This document shows, in pieces, positions 1 through 4,220 of a stretch of DNA of 22,333 nucleotides. The notes below the pieces were generated by a model. It was not told the DNA's origin and ran no database searches. It was given only the letters and a program-made list of their open reading frames with translations. How positions within the stretch are numbered: the stretch's first letter is position 1; the number at the start of each line of letters is the position of its first letter. This stretch comes from a virus, in the IMG/VR virus record IMGVR_UViG_3300028392_000315, positions 1-22,333 of that record. One strand, 5' to 3'. The position numbers were made by a program, and so were the translations under genes.

Positions 1-46
1 ACAGCGATGGTCGGCCTCCCGCGTGCTTTGTCTTACCAGTTGCCAT
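1..46 (-). CDS. 5' end of a phage gene, possibly terminase small subunit (partial)
   Basis: Only the first 15 codons are in the window: an ATG at 46-44 followed by MATGKTKHAGGRPSL. The start is supported by a good ribosome site, AAGGGG, six bases upstream. A short basic leader followed by GGRPSL(Y) is a common N-terminus of phage terminase small subunits, which bind DNA and start packaging. The next base (T) would allow Tyr, but the codon is cut. The gene continues the minus-strand arm leftwards, where packaging genes would be expected. The terminase assignment rests on this short motif and position only; other DNA-binding proteins also begin this way. Confidence 0.45.
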   Translation of the reverse strand, partial: MATGKTKHAGGRPSL

Positions 47-88
47 TTGTGCCCCTTAGCGCATCTCTCAGCGCGTGTGGGGCGAAGT

Positions 89-271
89 TTAGCCGATTGT
101 GTAGGCCGTGTCAGCAGGCAGCTCCAAAGCGGCCAGCAGCTCGGCTACGGCCTCTTCCTCGGTGGCGCCATGGCCCAGCGCGTCGCCGGGCTCGTAGCCG
201 GGCTCGTAGGCCTGCCAATCGAAGTCGCGCACGGGGATGGGCGGGTACTGTGGGGACGTGCGGATGATCAT
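89..271 (-). CDS. small HicB-like-fold phage protein
   Basis: A 60-residue acidic protein with a near-perfect ribosome site (GGAGGTGA) seven bases before the ATG. It starts PPIPVRDFDWQAY and contains GHGATEEEAVAELLAAL at about residues 33-49. This G-x-G-x-T-x-x-E-A-x-x-x-L pattern resembles the core strand-helix unit of HicB-type antitoxin proteins and is frequent in small stand-alone phage proteins. There is no HicA-like partner next to it, so a toxin-antitoxin role is not supported. Its ATG overlaps the stop of the upstream gene by four bases (ATGA), so translation is probably coupled. Confidence 0.7.
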   Translation of the reverse strand: MIIRTSPQYPPIPVRDFDWQAYEPGYEPGDALGHGATEEEAVAELLAALELPADTAYTIG

Positions 272-468
272 GCTGTCACCTCCATGGCCTTCAAAATCGC
301 GTCCAGCGCGTCGCGCAGTTGCGTGGCTTGGGCCACGGGCAGGATCGTGTACATCCGCGACTGTAGGCCCGCGATAGAGAGCCAGACGCCGTCGTCGTAC
401 TGCTCCACGAAGATGCTGTCGCCGTCGATCTCGGGGGCCTTGATGTGAAATTCTAGGGGGTTGTCCAT
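268..468 (-). CDS. hypothetical protein, 66 aa
   Basis: The family is not recognised. The protein is short and acidic, with alternating beta-like segments (FHIKAPEI, SIFVEQYDDGVWLSIAGL) followed by a C-terminal helix (ATQLRDALDAILKAMEV). The start ATG has a GGAG ribosome site seven bases upstream, preceded by a CA-rich leader (CACACCC). It is the first of a two-gene unit with the HicB-like gene, joined by a four-base ATGA overlap. A GC hairpin separates it from the OB-fold-like gene upstream. Confidence 0.65.
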   Translation of the reverse strand: MDNPLEFHIKAPEIDGDSIFVEQYDDGVWLSIAGLQSRMYTILPVAQATQLRDALDAILKAMEVTA

Positions 469-497
469 GGTGTTCTCCGGGTGTGGGTGTGTAGGAG

Positions 498-511
498 GGG
501 GCCGAGGCCCC
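498..511. repeat. intergenic GC-rich hairpin
   Basis: The sequence GGGGCC-GA-GGCCCC is a six-base-pair GC stem in the 52-base gap between the OB-fold-like gene and the 66-aa gene. It has no T-run on the minus strand, so it is a poor intrinsic terminator. It could be an mRNA-stabilising or processing hairpin, as proposed for the similar elements at 1201-1218 and 2704-2719. Confidence 0.5.
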
Positions 512-520
512 GGGGGTTTG

Positions 521-1111
521 TTAAGCGATGACCTTCGGGCGCTGGATGACGGTCTGCTTGACGCCGTCGCGCACGCCGTGCTCTTTCACGGTAGCGGTGA
601 TGGTCAGGCTGTCGCCCTTGACGCGCACAGCGCCGTCGGCGGTAAAGCTAAACGTGGCCGAGGTGCCCTTGTAGATGACCACGTTCTGGTCCGCGTCTTC
701 GCAGATGTACAGGAACGAAGTACCGTAAATGCCCTCCAGCACCACCATGTGGGCGATGGTGATGGTGACGGTTAGCTTGGCGCCCACGGTGCCCAAGTGG
801 ACGCGGCTGGCGTTCAAAGCGGCCTTCTGGTCGGCCCACTCTGTCTTGCGGGTAGCGCGGGCGTCGATGCCCTTCAAGACCGCCGCGCACTGCGCAGGGG
901 TCAGCTTGCCGTAGGTGTCCAGTGAGTAGGCCATGGAGCCCATGAAGCCCTCGGCGTACTTGCCGTTGTCAGAGTAACCGGCGCCAACGGCGAAGATGAT
1001 CTCTTCGGCGCGGGGAACGGTGGCCAAGAACGTCTTACGGGCGTTGGCAAGGATGTTGCGCTTGACAGCCGCGTCGTATGCGTCTTCGTTGATGATGTGG
1101 CTAGTTTGCAT
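521..1111 (-). CDS. OB-fold-like phage protein (possible nucleic-acid binding)
   Basis: A 196-residue protein. The N-terminal ~100 residues are helical (residues 1-30; YGKLTPAQCAAVLKGIDAR near 66-85). The C-terminal ~90 residues are beta-rich with the pattern HLGTVGAKLTVTITI, FLYICEDADQNVVIYKG, VKGDSLTITATVKEH and a final RDGVKQTVIQRPKV. This G-D-x-hydrophobic-x-x-T-A-T-V...QRP ending resembles small OB-fold domains common in phage and plasmid accessory proteins, so single-stranded nucleic-acid binding is plausible but inferred. The start is supported by GGAG eight bases upstream after a (CA)n leader, and a promoter-like element lies at 1144-1170. The function is not known. Confidence 0.7.
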   Translation of the reverse strand: MQTSHIINEDAYDAAVKRNILANARKTFLATVPRAEEIIFAVGAGYSDNGKYAEGFMGSMAYSLDTYGKLTPAQCAAVLKGIDARATRKTEWADQKAALNASRVHLGTVGAKLTVTITIAHMVVLEGIYGTSFLYICEDADQNVVIYKGTSATFSFTADGAVRVKGDSLTITATVKEHGVRDGVKQTVIQRPKVIA

Positions 1112-1143
1112 GATGTACTCCGTGTGTGTGTGTTGGTGTGAGT

Positions 1144-1170
1144 AGAGTATACAACCTTTTTGTTGTATGT
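1144..1170 (-). promoter_or_regulatory. candidate minus-strand promoter with ATACAAC dyad
   Basis: On the minus strand the element reads ACAACAAAAAGG followed by TTGTATACTCT. TATACT is a good -10 hexamer; the -35 is weak. A dyad ATACAAC / GTTGTAT (1149-1155, 1162-1168, six-base spacer) covers the same bases. A very similar arrangement, ACAACAAAAAG then TGTATACT, precedes the gene at 3636-3920. The -10 lies about 34 bases upstream of the OB-fold-like gene's ATG. Confidence 0.4.
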
Positions 1171-1200
1171 GTTAGGTCCAATTGTAAAGTTATGTAAAGA

Positions 1201-1218
1201 CGGGGGCCATGGCCCCCG
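1201..1218. repeat. perfect 18-bp GC palindrome, intergenic
   Basis: CGGGGGCC-AT-GGCCCCCG is perfectly self-complementary and sits between the stop of the 94-aa gene (1224) and the OB-fold-like gene's promoter. On the minus strand it is followed by only a weak TCTTTAC tail, so termination would be inefficient at best. Confidence 0.5.
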
Positions 1219-1223
1219 ATGTC

Positions 1224-1508
1224 TTACTCGTATTTCTTGATAAATGCGTTGAGCTTGCGGACCTCACCACGTGCCCACTTTTGTTGTTCTGATCCGTTCT
1301 CACCACGCAAATCGTAGTTGTTCCAGTGCCCACCAATTTCGTCGTGGAACTTCTCCAGAACGTAGCGGGCCTCGTGAACGATCTCGGCTTGCGTGTAGCC
1401 TTCGACAGGTTTTCCGTCATCGTTTGAGATGTTGTCCAAGTCATAGGCCAGCTCGTCAATGTTCAACGCCGCTTTGAGCATTGCTTGCTTTTGCTTCTCT
1501 GTTTGCAT
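1224..1508 (-). CDS. hypothetical protein, 94 aa
   Basis: The family is not recognised. I chose the ATG at 1508 rather than an in-frame one 42 bases upstream because AAAGGAAAA lies seven bases before it. The product is charged and mostly helical (QTEKQKQAMLKAALNIDELAYDLDNI, QKWARGEVRKLNAFIKKYE), with a central YTQAEIVHEARYVLEKFHDE segment, and has no obvious enzymatic motif. It is transcribed alone: an operator-like dyad lies upstream at 1559-1577 and a GC palindrome follows its stop. Confidence 0.65.
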   Translation of the reverse strand: MQTEKQKQAMLKAALNIDELAYDLDNISNDDGKPVEGYTQAEIVHEARYVLEKFHDEIGGHWNNYDLRGENGSEQQKWARGEVRKLNAFIKKYE

Positions 1509-1558
1509 AACATTTTCCTTTGTGTGTATATGTTGGTCGGAACTAACCAACGCCTCTA

Positions 1559-1577
1559 CTGTAACACAAAGTTACAG
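1559..1577. promoter_or_regulatory. operator-like dyad CTGTAAC-N5-GTTACAG
   Basis: A perfect seven-base inverted repeat (1559-1565 and 1571-1577) with spacer ACAAA in the gap between two minus-strand genes. On the minus strand one arm reads CTGTAACTTTG. The same TGTAACTTT core occurs at the divergent region (about 10283-10291) and upstream of the Cro-like gene (17555-17563). This suggests a shared regulator-binding site. Confidence 0.45.
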
Positions 1578-1608
1578 TTTGTATCACGCCCACAGAAAAA
1601 CATTTCTA

Positions 1609-1863
1609 TCAATGCACCCGCTTCGATAGCCTTTGCCTAATGCTGTCGGCCAACGTCTCGATGTCCACGCACTCCTCGGCCAGCCGTGCGCACTCCTCGC
1701 GCTCAATGGCGATGGCCTGCCTTGTGGTCTGGATGGCGATGGCCATGATCTCGGCCTTGGCCTGCGCCAGCTCCCGGTCGAACTCCTTCTGGGTGAACAT
1801 CGGCATGACGTTGGCGTGGCCAAGCAGTTGCCGGGCGAGGGGGGATAGTTCTTTTTTTTCCAT
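1609..1863 (-). CDS. small coiled-coil phage protein with EREEC motif
   Basis: An 84-residue helical protein of unknown function. From about residue 25 it is a continuous amphipathic helix (FDRELAQAKAEIMAIAIQ, then AIEREECARLAEECVDIE). The ERE-x-C segment is a recurrent signature of small phage proteins and is also present in the genes at 8676-8957 and 17580-17822 here. The start overlaps the stop of the upstream reading frame by one base (TAATG). Its only ribosome site is a weak GGA about nine bases upstream, so coupled translation is likely. Confidence 0.6.
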   Translation of the reverse strand: MEKKELSPLARQLLGHANVMPMFTQKEFDRELAQAKAEIMAIAIQTTRQAIAIEREECARLAEECVDIETLADSIRQRLSKRVH

Positions 1864-2045
1864 TACTTTTTTTCCATTACTTTTTTGATTATTTCTTGAG
1901 CTTGCTGCTCAGTTAACATAATTTGCATCTGAGTTCCGATGGCCATAATTACCCGTATCAAAGCCGCAAGCCGTTCTACTTCATCGTCTTTGATAAACGC
2001 CAGTCCCAGAGCAATAGTGGAAACGCCCGCATTCAAAAAAAACAT
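1863..2045 (-). CDS. hypothetical ORF, probably the 3' half of a frameshifted gene
   Basis: A 60-codon frame (LNAGVSTIALGLAFIKDDEVERLAAL at its start, ending QEIIKKVMEKK). Its own ATG has no ribosome site and is formed by the T8 run at 2035-2042. Removing one T from that run would fuse it in frame to the preceding ORF (ATG at 2169, strong ribosome site), giving one protein of about 100 residues reading ...VALNVFLNAGVSTIALGLAF.... I therefore think it is the C-terminal part of one gene. The split may be a real mutation, a programmed frameshift or a homopolymer sequencing error. Confidence 0.5.
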   Translation of the reverse strand: MFFLNAGVSTIALGLAFIKDDEVERLAALIRVIMAIGTQMQIMLTEQQAQEIIKKVMEKK

Positions 2046-2169
2046 TTAGGGCTACTTTTACACCAAATTCGTCTCTGATTTTGTCGGCATGTTTTTTGAA
2101 CATGTCTTCGATTATTACGGCCTGCTCGTGGATGTCGCGCAAGTTTTGTTGGGTTGGTTCAAAGTCCAT
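1981..2169 (-). CDS. hypothetical protein, 62 aa; probable 5' half of a frameshifted gene
   Basis: It starts at an ATG with an excellent AGGAG site six bases upstream (CAGGAGTAGATCATG). The first ~45 residues (MDFEPTQQNLRDIHEQAVII..., FKKHADKIRDEFGVKVALNV) look like a genuine helical protein. After the T8 run the frame continues for only 17 less convincing residues rich in Cys/Tyr/Arg (ECGRFHYCSGTGVYQRR). It overlaps the next ORF by 65 bases in another frame. The family is not recognised. Confidence 0.55.
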   Translation of the reverse strand: MDFEPTQQNLRDIHEQAVIIEDMFKKHADKIRDEFGVKVALNVFFECGRFHYCSGTGVYQRR

Positions 2170-2172
2170 GAT

Positions 2173-2385
2173 CTACTCCTGTGATTGGCCCATGACGCGG
2201 GCCTCCATGACTTTGTTGGCCTTGCGCAGGCTTGCGTTATCTTCCTTGAGCCGGGCCACCGTGGTGGTCAGGTAGGCAAGGCGGCTCTCCGCTTGCTTGA
2301 TCCAGTCGGCCACCTCGGTGGGCATACGGTACTCCGTGACGGCTTCGGGCTCGTTTTGGGCTGTTTTAGGGGTTTTGGTGGCCAT
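2173..2385 (-). CDS. small coiled-coil protein, 70 aa
   Basis: I chose the ATG at 2385 (MATKTPKTAQ) because it follows the stop of the preceding small membrane protein by two bases (TGATCATG), which suits re-initiation. An upstream in-frame start would run through that gene. Residues 30-70 form a long amphipathic helix (WIKQAESRLAYLTTTVARLK, then EDNASLRKANKVMEARV) that should make a coiled coil. The N-terminus is charged and probably disordered. The function is unknown; such proteins are common in phage early regions. Confidence 0.6.
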   Translation of the reverse strand: MATKTPKTAQNEPEAVTEYRMPTEVADWIKQAESRLAYLTTTVARLKEDNASLRKANKVMEARVMGQSQE

Positions 2386-2387
2386 GA

Positions 2388-2510
2388 TCACATCCAGTAG
2401 GCAAGGGTTACGCCGAGTGCGGCAAAGGCAAGTGTAAGAGCCAGCCAAGTGATGGCGTAGGGCAGCGGCTTCATGGGCTTGTGGATGGTGTAGTGCTCGC
2501 GGTATCTCAT
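2388..2510 (-). CDS. 40-residue single-span membrane protein
   Basis: A short gene bridging two others. Its ATG overlaps the upstream gene's stop (ATGA at 2507-2510) and its TGA lies two bases before the next ATG. The peptide begins MRYREHYTIHKPMKPLP and then has a hydrophobic segment YAITWLALTLAFAALGVTLA (residues 18-37) before YWM. The basic N-terminus followed by one span suggests an inner-membrane protein with the N-terminus in the cytoplasm. An AAGG lies ten bases upstream. The function is unknown; small phage membrane proteins include holins, superinfection-exclusion factors and lysis regulators. Confidence 0.55.
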   Translation of the reverse strand: MRYREHYTIHKPMKPLPYAITWLALTLAFAALGVTLAYWM

Positions 2511-2683
2511 GACTTGTACGCCTTCTCGTCCAGCTCGTTGTTCAACTTAATTTGCTCGTCCAGCGCCTCGTCCAGCTCGTGCTCCAGCTCGATCTGGTCG
2601 GCCAGCATCCGGGCCAGCTTGGTGTCGCCACCAATGTAGGCCAGCCGCTCGCGCTCCTCCAGCGTCAGTGTCGAAAATTCCAT
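2507..2683 (-). CDS. acidic coiled-coil protein, 58 aa
   Basis: The start at 2683 is set by AAGGAG seven bases upstream, just after a GC hairpin. The product is nearly all helix and strongly acidic (LTLEERERLAYI, ADQIELEHELDEALDEQIKL), with a heptad-like Leu/Ile/Glu pattern in which ELDE occurs twice. It is followed by the 40-residue membrane protein through an ATGA overlap. Function not recognised. Confidence 0.6.
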   Translation of the reverse strand: MEFSTLTLEERERLAYIGGDTKLARMLADQIELEHELDEALDEQIKLNNELDEKAYKS

Positions 2684-2703
2684 GGTGCTCTCCTTCGGGT
2701 TGT

Positions 2704-2719
2704 GGCCCCCGAGGGGGCC
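2704..2719. repeat. intergenic GC-rich hairpin
   Basis: GGCCCCC-GA-GGGGGCC forms a seven-base-pair stem in the 43-base gap after the DUF932 gene. There is no T-run on the minus strand (it is followed by ACAACCCGAAGGAG), so it may mark an mRNA end or stability element rather than a strong terminator. Confidence 0.5.
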
Positions 2720-2726
2720 GTTGGGG

Positions 2727-3590
2727 TTACAAGTAGGCGTGCTCGTGGGCCGCGATGAACTGGTCGGTGGCCTTGTCCAGCTTGAGCGCCGCCATGGTAT
2801 CTGCAAGGGTCCACAGCGCCTTGTTGAGCTTGACGTTCTCGGAGACGCCGCCCACAGCGCGGGTGGTGGTGCGACGGCCAGTAGCGCTGCGCCCGGGGAC
2901 GCCGCCCTTCATCATGTTCTCTTGGACCCGGTTGTAGACGGTCCACAGGTCGTCCTGACGGTCCTGCCAGCGGCTGGGCTGCAAGAGGCGGCTGGCCTGC
3001 ACGGGCTTCTCATCGCCCCAGCGAATTTGCAGGGCCGAGCGGGCAAAGGCCTGCTGCTCGTCGTAGTCAAGGGTGATGGACTTGTACTCGTCGATGCGGC
3101 TACCGATCTGCTTGGCGTCATCTAGCACTCGGGTGGCGCCCTCGATCACGTCGCCCACCACGTTGCCGCTGTGACGCACCTTGATGTTGTTGAACATGTC
3201 GCCAGCGATCAGGCCGTTGGAGCACACGAAGCGGAACACGCCCGACATGATCTGGTAGCTCGAAGTGCCGTCGTGGCTGTTCAAGAGGATGATCTCGGGG
3301 ACCTCGTCTGCCGCGATGGAGCTGGCGTGGCGCATGCGCACCATGTGCTTGGTGTGCTCACGCTTGGCTTGGTCGCGCACCTTGGTCTGGCGAATCTCGT
3401 AGGGCTGAAAGCCCTCGGCACGCAGGCCGTCGATCACTTGGATCGTGGGGATGAAGCTGTAGCGATCGCCACGGCTCTCGTGGGCCTCGCTGGCCATCAC
3501 GCTGGGGGCGTGGTAGGCGATCTGCTCGTTGGACAAGGCAGACTGGCTACGAAAGCTGGACTGCTGGGAAGATGTTGCGTAACGGATCAT
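2727..3590 (-). CDS. DUF932 family protein
   Basis: A 287-residue protein with the features of DUF932 (phage/plasmid YfjQ/YafZ-like proteins). Residues ~45-90 hold the FIPTIQVIDGLRAEGFQPYE unit and the basic KREHTKHMVRMRH segment. These are followed by EIILLNSHDGTSSYQIMSGV and FRFVCSNGLIAGD (about residues 98-130), which is the family's most diagnostic part. The C-terminal half is helical with a basic Gly/Ser/Arg linker (GRSATGRRTTTRAVGG). A GGAG site lies eight bases before the ATG. The molecular function of DUF932 is not established; the proteins are often near replication and recombination genes. An inefficient or regulated terminator sits directly upstream, so the gene may be read by read-through or from a weak local promoter. 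Confidence 0.9.
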   Translation of the reverse strand: MIRYATSSQQSSFRSQSALSNEQIAYHAPSVMASEAHESRGDRYSFIPTIQVIDGLRAEGFQPYEIRQTKVRDQAKREHTKHMVRMRHASSIAADEVPEIILLNSHDGTSSYQIMSGVFRFVCSNGLIAGDMFNNIKVRHSGNVVGDVIEGATRVLDDAKQIGSRIDEYKSITLDYDEQQAFARSALQIRWGDEKPVQASRLLQPSRWQDRQDDLWTVYNRVQENMMKGGVPGRSATGRRTTTRAVGGVSENVKLNKALWTLADTMAALKLDKATDQFIAAHEHAYL

Positions 3591-3607
3591 GATGTACTCC
3601 TAGGTTC

Positions 3608-3628
3608 AAAAAGCCCCCGCGAGGGGGC
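3608..3628 (-). terminator. intrinsic terminator between the 94-aa gene (3636-3920) and the DUF932 gene
   Basis: On the minus strand GCCCCC-TCGC-GGGGGC is followed at once by TTTTT. This is a classic short GC stem plus T-run placed after the stop at 3636. It lies only about 20 bases before the ATG of the DUF932 gene, so it may attenuate expression downstream. Confidence 0.65.
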
Positions 3629-3635
3629 GGGGGGT

Positions 3636-3920
3636 TTAACGGGATGTGACGCGCACCGAGATGCACGACGTGTTCTTTGTGTAGGCATCGTAGACCTCGG
3701 CGCCGTTTTGGGCAACGAAGAACTCTTTGTCAAACACCTTGCGGTCCATGTCCACCAAGGTGGCCTTAAAGAGGTTGCCCTCAATGGACTGGCCCGACAG
3801 CTTGATCGCGTCCTTGATCGCGTCTGCTTCTTTGGTAAGGTCAGCGATTTGTGCGAGCAAGACGCCCAGACGGTCCACAGAGCCTTCGTTCAATTCCACC
3901 ACCAGTTTTGCTTTAGCCAT
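3636..3920 (-). CDS. small phage protein with N-terminal coiled coil, 94 aa
   Basis: A family type common in phages, of unknown function. Residues 15-42 form a helix (VDRLGVLLAQIADLTKEADA) ending at a conserved-looking SGQSIEGNLFKATLV segment, followed by a short domain ending TKNTSCISVRVTSR. The layout of a helix, then G-x-L/F-x-A-T-x-x, then a C-terminal VRV is widespread in phage early proteins. The ATG has GGAG eight bases upstream after a CACACACATAT leader, and a promoter-like TATACT lies at about 3980. It is the first gene read leftward after the candidate origin. Confidence 0.7.
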   Translation of the reverse strand: MAKAKLVVELNEGSVDRLGVLLAQIADLTKEADAIKDAIKLSGQSIEGNLFKATLVDMDRKVFDKEFFVAQNGAEVYDAYTKNTSCISVRVTSR

Positions 3921-3978
3921 TTTGATACTCCGATATGTGTGTGTTTAGGATGTACCGCAGTTTTTGCTGCGATGGCTG

Positions 3979-4008
3979 AAGTATACACAGCTTTTTGTTG
4001 TTACAACA
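3979..4008 (-). promoter_or_regulatory. candidate minus-strand promoter with TGTTGTTACAACA dyad
   Basis: The minus strand reads TGTTGTAACAACAAAAAGC and then TGTGTATACT. TATACT serves as the -10, and TGTTGT lies 17 bases upstream as a weak -35. The dyad TGTTGT-T-ACAACA occupies 3996-4008. The spacer block ACAACAAAAAG and the TGTATACT block are shared with 1144-1170, which argues that both are real phage control elements. Confidence 0.45.
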
Positions 4009-4009
4009 T

Positions 4010-4190
4010 CTTTTTTGTAAAATAATTCTATTGTTTTCCTTCCACCGATAGTTTTTGCAAATAATTGCAAATCGGATCTGTTTGGCGTGGATCAATGGAT
4101 CAACCCCTAAAGGGGATTGATCCGATCCGATCCAGTTTTCCCTTGGATCAATTTGGATCTGATCCATTTTTATCCAATCTGATCCAGTAA
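4010..4190. other. candidate replication origin: AT-rich segment plus GATC repeat cluster
   Basis: This 300-base gap (3921-4220) contains no convincing gene. Positions 4010-4072 are AT-rich and hold a direct repeat of TTGCAAAT (4055 and 4065). Positions 4074-4185 contain ten GATC sites, each within GGATC or GATCC, at 4075, 4090, 4098, 4119, 4124, 4129, 4146, 4156, 4161 and 4181. One group forms a hairpin, GGATCAACCCC-TAAA-GGGG(A)TTGATCC (4097-4123). An AT-rich unwinding-type segment beside iteron-like repeats, next to the primase-helicase gene, is a typical phage origin layout. It could instead be an operator array. Confidence 0.45.
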
Positions 4191-4220
4191 AAAATTACAA
4201 ATACGCATTTGCTTGCAAAC

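Noticed and set aside
89-271. HicB-like gene as part of a HicAB toxin-antitoxin pair
   Set aside because: No HicA-like small dsRBD-type protein lies beside it. The neighbour is a 66-residue protein without the GSHH-type motif.
3171-4025. 284-codon open frame on the plus strand
   Set aside because: It is antisense to DUF932 and the 94-aa gene, has no ribosome site, is Val/Ala/Leu/His-biased as expected for a shadow of GC-rich coding, and runs through the terminator and promoter.
3913-4167. 84-codon minus-strand frame through the candidate origin
   Set aside because: It is made of the GATC repeats and AT-rich sequence, contains poly-basic low-complexity coding, overlaps the start of the next gene and lacks a good ribosome site.
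4074-4185. Repeat cluster as a CRISPR array
   Set aside because: The repeats are only 5-7 bases, irregularly spaced and in both orientations. There are no unique spacers of constant size and no cas operon; the Cas4-like DUF2800 protein belongs to a phage recombination family.
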